A DNA stretch of 64,000 bases from SZUA-430 sp964647355. GTDB taxonomy: Bacteria; Pseudomonadota; Alphaproteobacteria; Micropepsales; Micropepsaceae. Where the stretch lies: the NCBI GenBank assembly GCA_964647355.1, contig CAZYGK010000002.1, positions 75,981 through 139,980 on the forward strand. The letters are read 5' to 3'. Under the pieces are notes generated by a model, which was given only the letters and a program-made list of their open reading frames with translations, searched no databases and had not been told where the DNA came from. Position 1 is the first letter of the stretch, and each line of letters starts with the position of its first letter. Positions 39,492 through 48,193 of the stretch are shown in pieces. The translations under genes and the position numbers were made by a program.

Positions 39492-40529
39492 TCAGCGCGG
39501 GAAAGGATCATCGGCTGGCGCTGATGTGCGCGCAAGGTCAGCGCGTTTGGTGGCGAGGCGCTCGACGGCTTCGCCGACCCAGGGGCCGGGGCAAAGCCAG
39601 AGGCGCGAGGGGATGTTGTAGAGCGTGGTCTTGCCTTCGAGGGCGCGGAAGGCGGGGTGGCGGAGGATGCTTTGCGCTCGGCTTGCTGTGGCGCCGTAGG
39701 AGTCGTCGAGGATGAGCAGTTGCGGCGCGGCGGCAACCACGGTTTCGAGCGCGACGGTCGCGTAGGCTTGGCCGGTGAGTTTCGGTGCTAGGTTCGTGAG
39801 GCCTGCTGCGGCGAGGATGTTGTTCGTCAGCGTGCCCGCGCCGGAAGTGAGGCCGTTCGGTTCGTAGACGAGGGCGGTGATGGGCTTGGTGGTTGGGGAG
39901 TGGGTTTTGGCGACGCGGGCGTCCATGTGCGCGATCAGTTGTTCGCCGCGTTCGGGCTCGCCTAAGGCTTTGGCGGCGTCGCGGATGACTTTGCGGACGT
40001 CTTCGAGCGAGGCGGCGTAGCCTACGATGTGGACGGGAACGCCGAGCGTGCCGGCCAAGCGGTTCGCGCCTTTGCCGGTCACGATGTCGCCCAGGATCAG
40101 GTCCGGCTTCAGTTCGACGATTTCCTCCGCGCGCGCGTTGTTGATGCGAAGCCCGCGCGCTTCGGTCGCGAAGTTTGAGATTTCGGGCTCGGTCGCCATG
40201 CGCGAGACGGAGAGGATGCGGGCGCGGTCGACCAGCGCGAGCGCAAGCTGGTCGGCGCAGACGTTTGTGGAGACGATGCGCTGGGGTTTCGATACCGCCA
40301 TCACAGAAGCGCCCGCTCCTCCCCTCGCCCTTCCTTCTTCAGGAAGGGAGAGGGGGCGGGGGTGAGGGATGGTCGCAAAGCTGGGTGATGCATCGGAAGG
40401 CGCGTTGAGCGAACTGATAATCGAAGGTGCTGCGGAGCGCCCTCCCTCACCCCCTGCCCCTCTCCCTCCCGTTGGGAGGGCGAGGGGAGAAGTGAGGGCC
40501 GCGGCCAATATGAATGCGCGAACGAACAT
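39492..40529 (-). CDS. btuF: Periplasmic cobalamin-binding protein (BtuF-like) with a repeat within its coding frame
   Basis: A 345-residue protein. Residues 1-15 (MFVRAFILAAALTSP) look like a signal peptide. Residues about 78-335 are a type III binding protein: RIVSTNVCADQLALALVDRA, LSVSRMATEPEISN, AEEIVELKPDLILGDIVTG and LLILDDSYGATASRAQ. Between them, residues about 16-75 are encoded by two copies of a GC-rich intergenic repeat plus a spacer, giving LPTGGRGAGGEGGR and IPHPRPLSLPEEGRARGGAG. It lies upstream of the riboswitch, so unlike btuCD it does not appear to be controlled by it. The BtuF role is inferred from neighbours. Confidence 0.78.
   Translation of the reverse strand: MFVRAFILAAALTSPLALPTGGRGAGGEGGRSAAPSIISSLNAPSDASPSFATIPHPRPLSLPEEGRARGGAGASVMAVSKPQRIVSTNVCADQLALALVDRARILSVSRMATEPEISNFATEARGLRINNARAEEIVELKPDLILGDIVTGKGANRLAGTLGVPVHIVGYAASLEDVRKVIRDAAKALGEPERGEQLIAHMDARVAKTHSPTTKPITALVYEPNGLTSGAGTLTNNILAAAGLTNLAPKLTGQAYATVALETVVAAAPQLLILDDSYGATASRAQSILRHPAFRALEGKTTLYNIPSRLWLCPGPWVGEAVERLATKRADLARTSAPADDPFPR
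40315..40498. repeat. Pair of inverted GC-rich palindromic repeats inside the btuF-like frame
   Basis: Unit A (40315-40369) contains hairpin CCTTCCT-TCTTC-AGGAAGG. Unit B (40442-40498) contains CCCTCCC-GTT-GGGAGGG. Unit B closely matches the reverse complement of unit A, so they face each other across about 70 bases. Both lie within the coding region for the btuF-like protein and before the enoyl-CoA hydratase gene. Confidence 0.75.
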
Positions 40530-40575
40530 GGTTGCTCTATATTGCCTTCACCGCGAAATCGCCAGTGAGGATGCC

Positions 40576-41364
40576 ATGTACGAGACGATCCAGGTGCGCA
40601 AGGAGGGGGCGGTCGATTGGGTGATGCTCAATCGGCCAGAGAGTTTGAACGCTTTGAACAAGCGGTTGATCGACGAGTTGCTCGACTATTTTCAGGCGCT
40701 TTATTGGGACAAGTCGGTGCGCGTCGTGGTGATGCGCGGTGCAGGGCGCGGCTATTGCGCCGGCCTCGACTTGAAGGAGCGGGATAACACCCCGCGAACG
40801 GCCCAGAACAGGCTCACTGCACAGCGGCGGATCAGCGAGATCGTCATGCGCATGCGGCGCTGTCCGCAGCCGATCGTTTCGCTCGTGCATGGGCCGGCGT
40901 GCGGCGGGGGCTTCGCGTTCGCGCTCGCCAGCGACATCCGCATAGCGGGACAGAGTGCGCGGATGAATGCGGCTTTCATCCGGATCGGGCTTTCGGCTTG
41001 CGACATCGGCGTGTCGTATTTCCTGCCGCGGCTTGTGGGTGTTTCGGTGGCGTCCGAGTTGATGCTGACCGGGCGCTTCATCAATGCGGAGCGGGCTTTG
41101 CGCGTCGGGCTCGTGAGCGAGGTCGTTCCGGACGACAAGATGGAGGAGGCTGTGCGGCCGTATCTCGACGAGATGCTGACGACGTCGCCCTTGGGCCTTC
41201 GTATGACGAAAGAGTGTCTCAACATGAGTGTCGATGCGGGGAGCCTTGAGGCGACGATTGCGATGGAGGATCGCAACCAGATTCTGTGCGCGCAGACGGC
41301 GGACTTCGACGAGGGGATACGGGCGTTCCTTGAGAAGCGGCGGCCGGACTACAAGGACGCTTGA
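40576..41364 (+). CDS. Enoyl-CoA hydratase/isomerase family protein
   Basis: A 262-residue crotonase. I chose the ATG at 40576, five bases after GAGG; earlier frames run through the repeats. Motifs: WVMLNRPESLNALNKRLIDE, the oxyanion-hole region GAGRGYCAGLDLKERD and HGPACGGGFAFALASDIRIA. Glu at the usual catalytic positions is not obvious in the second loop (RIGLSACDIGVSYFLPRLVG has D), so isomerase or hydrolase activity is possible. It overlaps the next gene's leader and is followed two bases later by the galactosidase gene. Confidence 0.85.
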   Translation: MYETIQVRKEGAVDWVMLNRPESLNALNKRLIDELLDYFQALYWDKSVRVVVMRGAGRGYCAGLDLKERDNTPRTAQNRLTAQRRISEIVMRMRRCPQPIVSLVHGPACGGGFAFALASDIRIAGQSARMNAAFIRIGLSACDIGVSYFLPRLVGVSVASELMLTGRFINAERALRVGLVSEVVPDDKMEEAVRPYLDEMLTTSPLGLRMTKECLNMSVDAGSLEATIAMEDRNQILCAQTADFDEGIRAFLEKRRPDYKDA

Positions 41365-41366
41365 GA

Positions 41367-43388
41367 ATGCAGCGCTGGCTTTACTTGCGTGGCGGCGAGG
41401 TTTCGCTGCTGATCGATCTGGTGCCCGGGGCCAAGGCTTTGCCGCGCGTCGTGCACTTCGGTGCGGATCTGGGAGCTTCGCCTGATTTCGAGAGCTTGGC
41501 GGCGCGGCCGCGCGTGCTCTGGGGCGCGCGGATGGACAAGCCCTGCCCGCCTTGCGTGCTGCCGGGTGCCGAGGCCGGGTACTTCGGCATGCCCGCGGTC
41601 GAGCCGTCGCATCAGCATCGTTGGATGTTCGAGGGCGTCGACGAGATTGATGATGGATTCTCTCTTCGCTTTTCGCTTGCGACCGTTGATGTCCGGCTGT
41701 CGCCGCACGGCGTGCTCGCGACGCGGGTGCGCTGGCGCGGGGGCCAAGCGCGCTGGATCGCGGCGCTGGCGCTGCCCCTGCCCGCTTCGTGCGACGAGGT
41801 GCTGTCGTTCGGCGGCGATTGGGCGCGCGAGTTTGCGGCGCAGCGGCAGACGCTGTCGTCGGGCGCGTTGGTGTTCGAGAGCCGGCGCGGGCGGCCGGGG
41901 CATGACCGGTTCCCGGGATTGTTTGTCGGCGAGCGCGGGTTTGGCGACGATCACGGCGGCGTCTATGCGGTGACGCTGGGGTGGAGCGGCAGTCATCGGA
42001 TTGCGGTCGAGAAATTGCGCGAGGGCGAGGTTGTCGTGCAGGCCGGCGAACTGCGCGTTGACGACGACGCTGTTGCGGCGGGTTACGAGAGTCCTTGGTG
42101 TTACGCGACCTACTCGCCGCGCGGGTTGAATGGAGCGATGCAGGCACTGCATGCGTTCGTGCGCGAGCGTGTGGTGCCGAAGAGCGTCGCGGCGCGGGCG
42201 CGGCCCGTGCACTACAACACGTGGGAAGCGGTTTACTTCAAGCATGACGTCGCGGCGTTGAAGCTGCTTGCCGATCGCGCGGCGGCCGTGGGGGCTGAGC
42301 GGTTCGTGCTCGACGACGGCTGGTTCAAGGGGCGTAACGACGACCATGCGGGACTTGGCGATTGGATTGTCGATGCGAAGAAGTATCCCGATGGTTTGAC
42401 GCCGCTGATCGATCATGTGCGTTCGAAGGACCTTGAGTTCGGGTTGTGGGTTGAGCCTGAGATGGTGAACCCGGACAGCGATTTGGCGCGCACGCATCCG
42501 GATTGGCTGCGCCGCGACGGACATGGGCTTCTCCTCATGCGAAATCAGGCGGTGCTTGATGTCGCTCGCGCCGATGTTTCGGATTACTTGTTCGATGCGC
42601 TTGATGCATTGCTTTCGGCGCATCCGATTTCGTATCTCAAATGGGACATGAACCGGGACCTCACGGGCGCGGGGCATGGGGCTTATGTGCGCGCGGTTTG
42701 GGCGCTCGTCGATCGGCTTCGGGCCGCGCACCCAACCGTCGAGATCGAGACCTGCGCGAGCGGCGGTGGGCGCTGCGACTACGGCATGCTGGCGCGAACG
42801 GAGCGCGTTTGGGTTTCGGATTCGAACGATGCGCTCGACCGGTTCGACATTCAGGCCCACGCCAACCTGTTCCTGCCGCCTGAGGTTTGCGGCGTACATG
42901 TGGGGCCGGCGAGCTGTCACATCACGGGGCGGCGGTTGTCGCTCGATCTGCGCGCACATGTGGCGATGTTCGGGCACATGGGGCTTGAGCTCGATTTGCG
43001 CGAACTTTCGGATGCGGATGTCGAGCGGTTGGCCGTGCATATCGGGAACTACAAGCGATTTCGTTCTCTGCTTCATTCGGGCGCGTACTGGCGGCGCACG
43101 CTCGATGCCGATCATGCGGCGGTTTGCGTAATCTCCGGCGACGAAGCCTTGGCGCTTGCCGTGCGTACCGGTTCGGCGCAGCTCGGGCGCGGGACGCTGC
43201 TGAAAATGCCGGGTCTTCGCGCTGACGCTACGTACCGCGTTGCGGCCATCGCGCCGGTTTCGAAGAGTGTCGAAGCGTCGCTGGCTCTACCGTTAACGCT
43301 CTCAGGCCGCGTGCTTGAAGCGCGGGGGGTAGAGCTTTATCTCCCAAGGCCGGAAACCTCGCTTCTCATTCACGCCCGGATGATTTGA
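41367..43388 (+). CDS. Alpha-galactosidase, glycoside hydrolase family 36
   Basis: A 673-residue protein from MQRWLYLRGGEVSLLIDLVP. An N-terminal beta-sandwich precedes the barrel at about residue 260 (VHYNTWEAVYF). The catalytic nucleophile is the Asp of SYLKWDMNRDL and the acid/base Asp is in VWVSDSNDALDRF; ETCASGGGRCDYGML is the family signature. Length fits bacterial GH36. There is no signal peptide, so it acts on imported oligosaccharides in the cytoplasm. It starts right after the enoyl-CoA hydratase stop, though a common pathway is not apparent. Confidence 0.9.
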   Translation: MQRWLYLRGGEVSLLIDLVPGAKALPRVVHFGADLGASPDFESLAARPRVLWGARMDKPCPPCVLPGAEAGYFGMPAVEPSHQHRWMFEGVDEIDDGFSLRFSLATVDVRLSPHGVLATRVRWRGGQARWIAALALPLPASCDEVLSFGGDWAREFAAQRQTLSSGALVFESRRGRPGHDRFPGLFVGERGFGDDHGGVYAVTLGWSGSHRIAVEKLREGEVVVQAGELRVDDDAVAAGYESPWCYATYSPRGLNGAMQALHAFVRERVVPKSVAARARPVHYNTWEAVYFKHDVAALKLLADRAAAVGAERFVLDDGWFKGRNDDHAGLGDWIVDAKKYPDGLTPLIDHVRSKDLEFGLWVEPEMVNPDSDLARTHPDWLRRDGHGLLLMRNQAVLDVARADVSDYLFDALDALLSAHPISYLKWDMNRDLTGAGHGAYVRAVWALVDRLRAAHPTVEIETCASGGGRCDYGMLARTERVWVSDSNDALDRFDIQAHANLFLPPEVCGVHVGPASCHITGRRLSLDLRAHVAMFGHMGLELDLRELSDADVERLAVHIGNYKRFRSLLHSGAYWRRTLDADHAAVCVISGDEALALAVRTGSAQLGRGTLLKMPGLRADATYRVAAIAPVSKSVEASLALPLTLSGRVLEARGVELYLPRPETSLLIHARMI

Positions 43389-43452
43389 GGTTTCTTGCTT
43401 TCGGGACCCTGGGCGCGCGATAAACGCGGCGCCAAATCAACGGACGAAATCC

Positions 43453-45288
43453 ATGCCCTCCTACAAAGCCCCTGTCGCCGATTTCGAGTTCCTTTTGTTC
43501 GACGTGCACGAGATCGACAAGTACGCCGACCTGCCGGGGTATAAGGAGCTCGACAAGGCGACCGTTCGCGACGTGCTCGAAGGTGCGGGCACGTTTTGCG
43601 AGGAAGTGCTGCAGCCGATCAACCAATCGGGCGACGAGGAAGGATGCCATTTCGAGAACGGCGTCGTGCGCACGCCGAAGGGCTTCAAGGAAGCCTGGAA
43701 CGCCTATCGCGAGGCGGGTTGGAACCGGCTCGCCGTGCCAGAGCAGTTCGGCGGCGCGGGCTTGCCGATCATGATGACATTTGCGGTCAGCGAGATGGCA
43801 TTCGCCGCGAACCAGGCGTTTGCGATGTATCCGGGGCTGACGGCAGCCGCCTACTCCGCGCTTGCCGCGACGGGTGAGCCGTGGATGCGCGAGCATATCG
43901 TCAAGCGCATGGTCGCGGGCGATTGGGCGGGCACGATGTGCCTGACCGAGCCGCATTGCGGCACCGATCTTCGCCTGATGAAGACGAAGGCGGTGGAGCT
44001 GCCGGACGGGACGTACAAGCTTTCGGGAACGAAGATTTTCATCTCTGGCGGCGATCAGGATTTGACCGAGAACATCATCCATATGGTGATCGCGAAGATC
44101 CCGGATGAGACGGGCAAGACCTCCGACGATCTCTCGACCGTCAACTTCTTCATGGTACCGAAGTTCTTGGTTTCGGAAGAGGGCAAGATGGGCACGCGCA
44201 ACGGCGTCTCCACGGGCTCCATCGAGAAGAAAATGGGCATCAAGGCGAACGCGACCGCCGTCTTGAACTTCGACGAAGCGAAGGCCTGGCGCTTGGGGCC
44301 GAAGCCGCAGAAGAAGGCGGACGGGGCGAAAGGTTCGTCGTCGGCCGGCATGAAGGGCATGTTCGGCATGATGAATGCTGCGCGTCTCGGCGTCGGCGTG
44401 CAGGGCGTCGCGATCGCCGAGGTCGCGTATCAGAATGCGGCGATCTATGCGAAGGAGCGGCTTGTCGGCCGCGCGCTCACCGGTGCGAAGGCGCCGGACA
44501 AGCCCGCCGACCCCTTGATCGTGCATCCGGACGTGCGGCGCATGCTGATGTTTGCGCGCGTTGCGGCGGAAGGCGGACGGTCGCTTGCGACGTTCATCTC
44601 GCTGCAGCTTGGGATCGCCGGGTCGCTGCGCCCCGAGATGGAGCGCGTCGAGGCCGCCGATCTTGCCGATCTGCTCACGCCCGTGATCAAGGCGTTCTGC
44701 ACCGACATGGGCTTCGATGCGGCGAACGCGGCGATGCAGGTGTTCGGCGGGCACGGCTACGTGCGCGACCACGGGATGGAGCAGTTCGTACGCGACGCGC
44801 GGATCAACCAGACCTATGAGGGCGCGAACGGCGTGCAGGCACTCGACCTTGTGGGCCGCAAGCTTGCGCGCAACGGCGGACGGGCGCCGTTCGCCTTGTT
44901 CAAGCGGATCAACGATTTCATCGCGGCCGAAACTTCGGATGCGATGAAGCCTTATGTGACGCCGTTGAAGGCCGGCGTCATGCGCACGCAAGAGGCGACG
45001 ATGTGGCTCGCACAGAACGGGTTGAAGAACCCGGACAATGCGGGTGCCGCCAGCGTCGATTACTTGCGCCTCTTCGGGCTCACCGTGATCGGCTGGTTGT
45101 GGGCGCGCCAGGCGAAGGCTGCGATGGCGAAGCTCGCGACCAAGCCCGCGAACGCGGCGTTCTACGAAACGAAACTGGCCTCGGCCCGCTTCTGGATGGA
45201 ACGGTTGATGCCGGACACGGCATCGCTTTCCGAGCGGATCAAGGCGGGTGCCGACGGTCTGATGCAGCTCGACGCGGCGAACTTCTGA
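43453..45288 (+). CDS. Acyl-CoA dehydrogenase, DmdC-like long form
   Basis: A 611-residue flavoenzyme. Typical motifs are MCLTEPHCGTDLRLMKTKAV, LSGTKIFISGGDQDL, AARLGVGVQGVAIAEVAYQN and the C-terminal QVFGGHGYVRDHGMEQFVRD followed by ARINQTYEGANGVQALDL. The extended N- and C-termini (AcylCoA_DH_N and the C-terminal helical extension) are those of 3-methylmercaptopropionyl-CoA dehydrogenase DmdC and related long-chain enzymes. It oxidises an acyl-CoA to the enoyl-CoA using FAD. The preceding enoyl-CoA hydratase could act next in the pathway. Substrate uncertain. Confidence 0.88.
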   Translation: MPSYKAPVADFEFLLFDVHEIDKYADLPGYKELDKATVRDVLEGAGTFCEEVLQPINQSGDEEGCHFENGVVRTPKGFKEAWNAYREAGWNRLAVPEQFGGAGLPIMMTFAVSEMAFAANQAFAMYPGLTAAAYSALAATGEPWMREHIVKRMVAGDWAGTMCLTEPHCGTDLRLMKTKAVELPDGTYKLSGTKIFISGGDQDLTENIIHMVIAKIPDETGKTSDDLSTVNFFMVPKFLVSEEGKMGTRNGVSTGSIEKKMGIKANATAVLNFDEAKAWRLGPKPQKKADGAKGSSSAGMKGMFGMMNAARLGVGVQGVAIAEVAYQNAAIYAKERLVGRALTGAKAPDKPADPLIVHPDVRRMLMFARVAAEGGRSLATFISLQLGIAGSLRPEMERVEAADLADLLTPVIKAFCTDMGFDAANAAMQVFGGHGYVRDHGMEQFVRDARINQTYEGANGVQALDLVGRKLARNGGRAPFALFKRINDFIAAETSDAMKPYVTPLKAGVMRTQEATMWLAQNGLKNPDNAGAASVDYLRLFGLTVIGWLWARQAKAAMAKLATKPANAAFYETKLASARFWMERLMPDTASLSERIKAGADGLMQLDAANF

Positions 45289-45749
45289 GCGGATACAAAA
45301 TCGAATCCGTTAGAAGCGTTAGATCGGCGGATCTCTGCGGGTTTATCCGTTAGATATGCGTTAGATATCCGTTAGACGTGCGTTAGGCGGCAAGCCTGGC
45401 GCGCACAAAATGTGCGCGTCGCGTGTGCAGTTGAGGTGCACGATAGACGTGCACGATTCGCTAAAGCGTACAGCGCCACAGGCAGCAAGGTTCAGATGCA
45501 ATTTTCAAGTCGCAGCCGCGCGCCGTTTGGCGCGGGAACGCGATGCGTGCCGTGCGCGGGCTTGCATCGCGGAGAACTTAATATAAATAACACAACTTTC
45601 TATACAATTCAAGAATATTGCGCGCGAGACCGGCGACGTCATCCCCGCGCCTTTGGAGTTCGCGGCCGGCTCGATTGGTTCAGCTTCGAGGCAGCTTCCG
45701 CACAGGGTGAACGTGCCCGGCCCCGAGACCGCAGTCATTGCAAACGCGA
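45289..45749. repeat. Repeat-rich intergenic stretch with an 11-bp periodic CGTTAGA array
   Basis: No gene. CGTTAGA or CGTTAGG begins at 45308, 45317, 45348, 45359, 45370 and 45381; the last four are spaced exactly 11 bases. A hairpin GCGCACA-AAA-TGTGCGC follows at 45401-45417, then two copies of GTGCACGAT near 45436-45462. An AT-rich segment lies at about 45577-45620, unlike the surrounding DNA. The pattern suggests protein binding sites or a decayed mobile sequence. Confidence 0.6.
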
Positions 45750-45775
45750 AAGCGGCCGGTTTAGGCCGGCCGCTT
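45750..45775 (-). terminator. Terminator-like hairpin after the OmpA gene
   Basis: A 10-base perfect stem, AAGCGGCCGG with CCGGCCGCTT, around a six-base loop. On the complement strand it follows the OmpA stop by about 26 bases and is itself followed by TTCGCGTTTG. Confidence 0.65.
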
Positions 45776-45801
45776 GCTGCTTACGACGCGTGTCGCGGCG
45801 C

Positions 45802-46899
45802 TTATTCGAGGTCGACTGTCGCGCGGCGGTTTTGCGGTTCTTTGACGTTGTCGCCGGTTTGGACGAGGAGTTCGCCTTCGCCCCGGCCTGCCGTTGTGAT
45901 GGCGCCGTCAGGAACACCTTTACCGGCGAGGTTCGACTTGGCGGCATTCGCGCGGCACTCGGACAGACGTTGGTTGTAGGCATTGGAGCCCGAGGAGTCC
46001 GTGTGGCCGACGATGCGGACGCTGGCCGCACCCGTGCTCTTGGCGGCAGCGGCCGCGTCGCTCAACACCCGGTCGGCTTCGGCCGTGATATCGCACTTGT
46101 TGTAACCGAAGAAAATGGTGAACTGCTTCACCGGCGGCGGTGGCGGTGGCCGAGGGGGCGGCGCCACCGGCGGCGGGGCCGCGGGCTCGGCCGCGCCGAA
46201 CGAATAGCGGATCCCGAGCGTGGCCGCGTGCTTTTCGATATCTTCAACACGGATGCAGCAGGTGTGGCTGGGCGTCCGGTCGATGGTGAGTTCGGGATCG
46301 GTGACCCGCAGATAGCGATAGCGCAGTGTGAGCTGCGTGCGCTTCGTCAGATCGTAGTTCAGTCCCGCGAGCGCTTGATAGGCGAAACTCCACTCACTGC
46401 TGTCGATCTCTTCCAAGGTCGGATTGTTCCACTCGAACCGCACCTGGTCGGCGCCCGCACCGGCGCCCACAGAGGCCGACAGACGATCGGTCAGCCGCAG
46501 GTCGTAGAGCACGTTCGCCATCAGCGAGAATTCTTGCAGTTCGGCGTCGAGATTCCCGGTGTTGACGCTGCTGGGTGCGCCGTTCAGCGTGACGTAGGTC
46601 GAGACAAAATCTTCCAGTTTGTTTTCGCGATAGCCCGCTTCCAGTTCCAGGCGCCAGCTGCCGAAGGCATAGCCGGCGGTCGCAAAGACCGCCCAGCCGG
46701 CGGGACCGTCATCGACGGTGTAGTGATGGAAGTGCGTGACCGGGCCTGCGCTCGTCGCCTGTTCCAGATACTCGAGTTCTCCGGCCCAGCTGGCGCCGCC
46801 CTCGAGCCCGACGTACCAGCCGTTCAGCTGGCCCGCTTGCGCGGGTGCGATCAGCGCGAGCGCAGCTGCGGTGCCGAGCAAAAGTGTCGTTCGTTTCAT
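45802..46899 (-). CDS. OmpA-family outer membrane protein
   Basis: A 365-residue protein from MKRTTLLLGTAAALALIAPA, with a signal peptide ending AQA. Residues about 23-235 form an eight-stranded barrel (alternating WYVGLEGGASWAG, GYAFGSWRLELEAGY, LRYRYLRV). A proline-rich linker, APPPVAPPPRPPPPPPVK, leads to the OmpA C-terminal domain: FTIFFGYNKCDITAEADRVL, VRIVGHTDSSGSNAYNQRLS and QNRRATVDL, which bind peptidoglycan. GGGATAGGC lies before the ATG. It links the outer membrane to the cell wall. A hairpin terminator follows. Confidence 0.92.
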   Translation of the reverse strand: MKRTTLLLGTAAALALIAPAQAGQLNGWYVGLEGGASWAGELEYLEQATSAGPVTHFHHYTVDDGPAGWAVFATAGYAFGSWRLELEAGYRENKLEDFVSTYVTLNGAPSSVNTGNLDAELQEFSLMANVLYDLRLTDRLSASVGAGAGADQVRFEWNNPTLEEIDSSEWSFAYQALAGLNYDLTKRTQLTLRYRYLRVTDPELTIDRTPSHTCCIRVEDIEKHAATLGIRYSFGAAEPAAPPPVAPPPRPPPPPPVKQFTIFFGYNKCDITAEADRVLSDAAAAAKSTGAASVRIVGHTDSSGSNAYNQRLSECRANAAKSNLAGKGVPDGAITTAGRGEGELLVQTGDNVKEPQNRRATVDLE

Positions 46900-47236
46900 G
46901 CCTATCCCCTCGATACGCGAATCAGTTGCCGTTCGCGAGGGTAGCCGTGCGCCCCCTACCAAATTGTTGCAGTGGGGATACGGTGCCTAGCTTACGCGCG
47001 GTGCAGCGTTGTGCGCTGTTCCGTTCGGGGCGGCTCGGCATCCTTGGGGCACTGGTCGTAATGTTCGGGATGACGATCGGCCATCGCAGAAGCTCGATGG
47101 AAGCGTAGCCGGCGACGCTCGATCCGTCATCCGATGCGGAGTGCCGTCGCGGTCATGGCGAAAGCCGGGCGTGGGATGGACCCGGCGCCCGGCTAAATCT
47201 CTGTCCGAGGATTGGGGGAGTGGCTCGCGCCGAAAG
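46900..47236. other. Intergenic stretch between ompA-like and cold-shock genes
   Basis: No credible gene in these 337 bases. It should contain the OmpA promoter on the left. On the right is the terminator hairpin of the cold-shock gene, listed separately. Confidence 0.4.
47163..47194 (-). terminator. Terminator hairpin of the cold-shock gene
   Basis: AGCCGGGCG (47163-47171) pairs with CGCCCGGCT (47186-47194). On the complement strand it lies 42 bases after the cold-shock stop and is followed by TTTCGCC. Confidence 0.6.
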
Positions 47237-47440
47237 TTAGGCGAGTTGGAGGTTGTTGACCGCGATCTTGCCGCGATCTTCTTTCGTGTCGAAAGAAACC
47301 TTCTGGCCTTCGTTGAGGCCGCGGATGCCTGCGCGCTCAAGCGCGGTCGCGTGGACGAAAACGTCCTTGCCGCCGTCTTCCGGTTGGATGAAGCCAAAGC
47401 CTTTTTGGCTGTTGTAAAATTTTACGATGCCGGTTTTCAC
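47237..47440 (-). CDS. cspA: Cold-shock domain protein
   Basis: A 67-residue single cold-shock domain, MKTGIVKFYNSQKGFGFIQP with RNP-1 (KGFGFI) and RNP-2 (VFVHATAL). It binds single-stranded RNA/DNA and acts as an RNA chaperone. About 200 bases upstream have no gene and may contain the long 5' leader typical of cold-shock genes. Ends 42 bases before a terminator hairpin. It does not say whether expression is cold-induced. Confidence 0.93.
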   Translation of the reverse strand: MKTGIVKFYNSQKGFGFIQPEDGGKDVFVHATALERAGIRGLNEGQKVSFDTKEDRGKIAVNNLQLA

Positions 47441-47655
47441 TCGATGTCCTTATTCGTCGTGTGTCGTGGTTGCATGTGCAAAATGCCCGCGTTGCCTAGG
47501 GTATGAGCGTCCTTTTGGCAAGGCTGCGCCTCGCCCTCCTCCGCAAAAGTGCTGCGTTCACGCGCCCCGGTTGTTTGGTGGAGCCGCCAGCGCGTCAAAA
47601 TGACCTCGTCGGCGCCTTTGCGTCAGACTTGGCTTGTTCGGTTTCACAGTGAGGA

Positions 47656-47678
47656 GGCGCCCGCGGGTTGCGGGCGCC
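47656..47678 (-). terminator. Terminator hairpin after the SRPBCC-ArsR-SRPBCC operon
   Basis: GGCGCCCGC (47656-47664) pairs with GCGGGCGCC (47670-47678) around a GGGTT loop. It lies nine bases beyond the stop of the last operon gene, with CCTCACTG following on the complement strand. Confidence 0.6.
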
Positions 47679-47686
47679 TAGATCGG

Positions 47687-48193
47687 CTATCGCGCCAGCG
47701 TGGGAAGGAGTTCGTCCAGTTCCGCGAATTGTTCCGGCAGCCCTGCAGCCGAGCCTTCAAGGGCTTCGTCTGCCGCTTCCTTGGTCGGGTAGCGTTCGGT
47801 CAGCGTCAGTTCGGTTTTGCCGTTCTTTTCTTCGAACGTTACCGTCGTGACGGCACCGCCTTCGCTTTCTTCGTTTGTCCAGACGATGCGGGCGTTCGGG
47901 ATTACTTCGATGTATTTGCCGAAGAACGGCATCGTTTGCTCGAAGTCGGGGTGGCGGATCTCGAGCCGGTAGGTGCCGCCGGTGCGGACATCCATCTCGC
48001 AAGAGACGACGGTCATGCCCATGGCCTTCGGGATCCACCAGCGCTGGAAGAGTTCGGGCCTCGCCCACGCTTGAAAGACGATGTGCGCGGGCGCGTCGAA
48101 GGTTCGCGTGACCGTCAGTTCGCGGTCGGATTTGCGCTTCACCGCCGTGCGGACATTCATGGGGGCGTCGCCGCTATCGTTTTTTCCGGCCAT
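47687..48193 (-). CDS. SRPBCC (AHSA1-like) domain protein
   Basis: A 168-residue helix-grip protein. RELTVTRTFDAPAHIVFQAW and LFQRWWIPKAMGMTVVSCEM then DVRTGGTYRLEIRHPD and FFGKYIEVIPNARIVWTNEE are the usual AHSA1/SRPBCC motifs. Proteins of this kind bind hydrophobic ligands and are often co-regulated with an ArsR protein. It overlaps the upstream ArsR gene by 20 bases, so the two are co-translated. The real start could be MNVRTAVKRK, 11 codons later. Ligand unknown. Confidence 0.87.
   Translation of the reverse strand: MAGKNDSGDAPMNVRTAVKRKSDRELTVTRTFDAPAHIVFQAWARPELFQRWWIPKAMGMTVVSCEMDVRTGGTYRLEIRHPDFEQTMPFFGKYIEVIPNARIVWTNEESEGGAVTTVTFEEKNGKTELTLTERYPTKEAADEALEGSAAGLPEQFAELDELLPTLAR

Noticed and set aside
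41349..43115. 588-codon - strand frame
   Set aside because: Antisense to the GH36 galactosidase, which has catalytic motifs throughout. No start signal or domain in the antisense frame.
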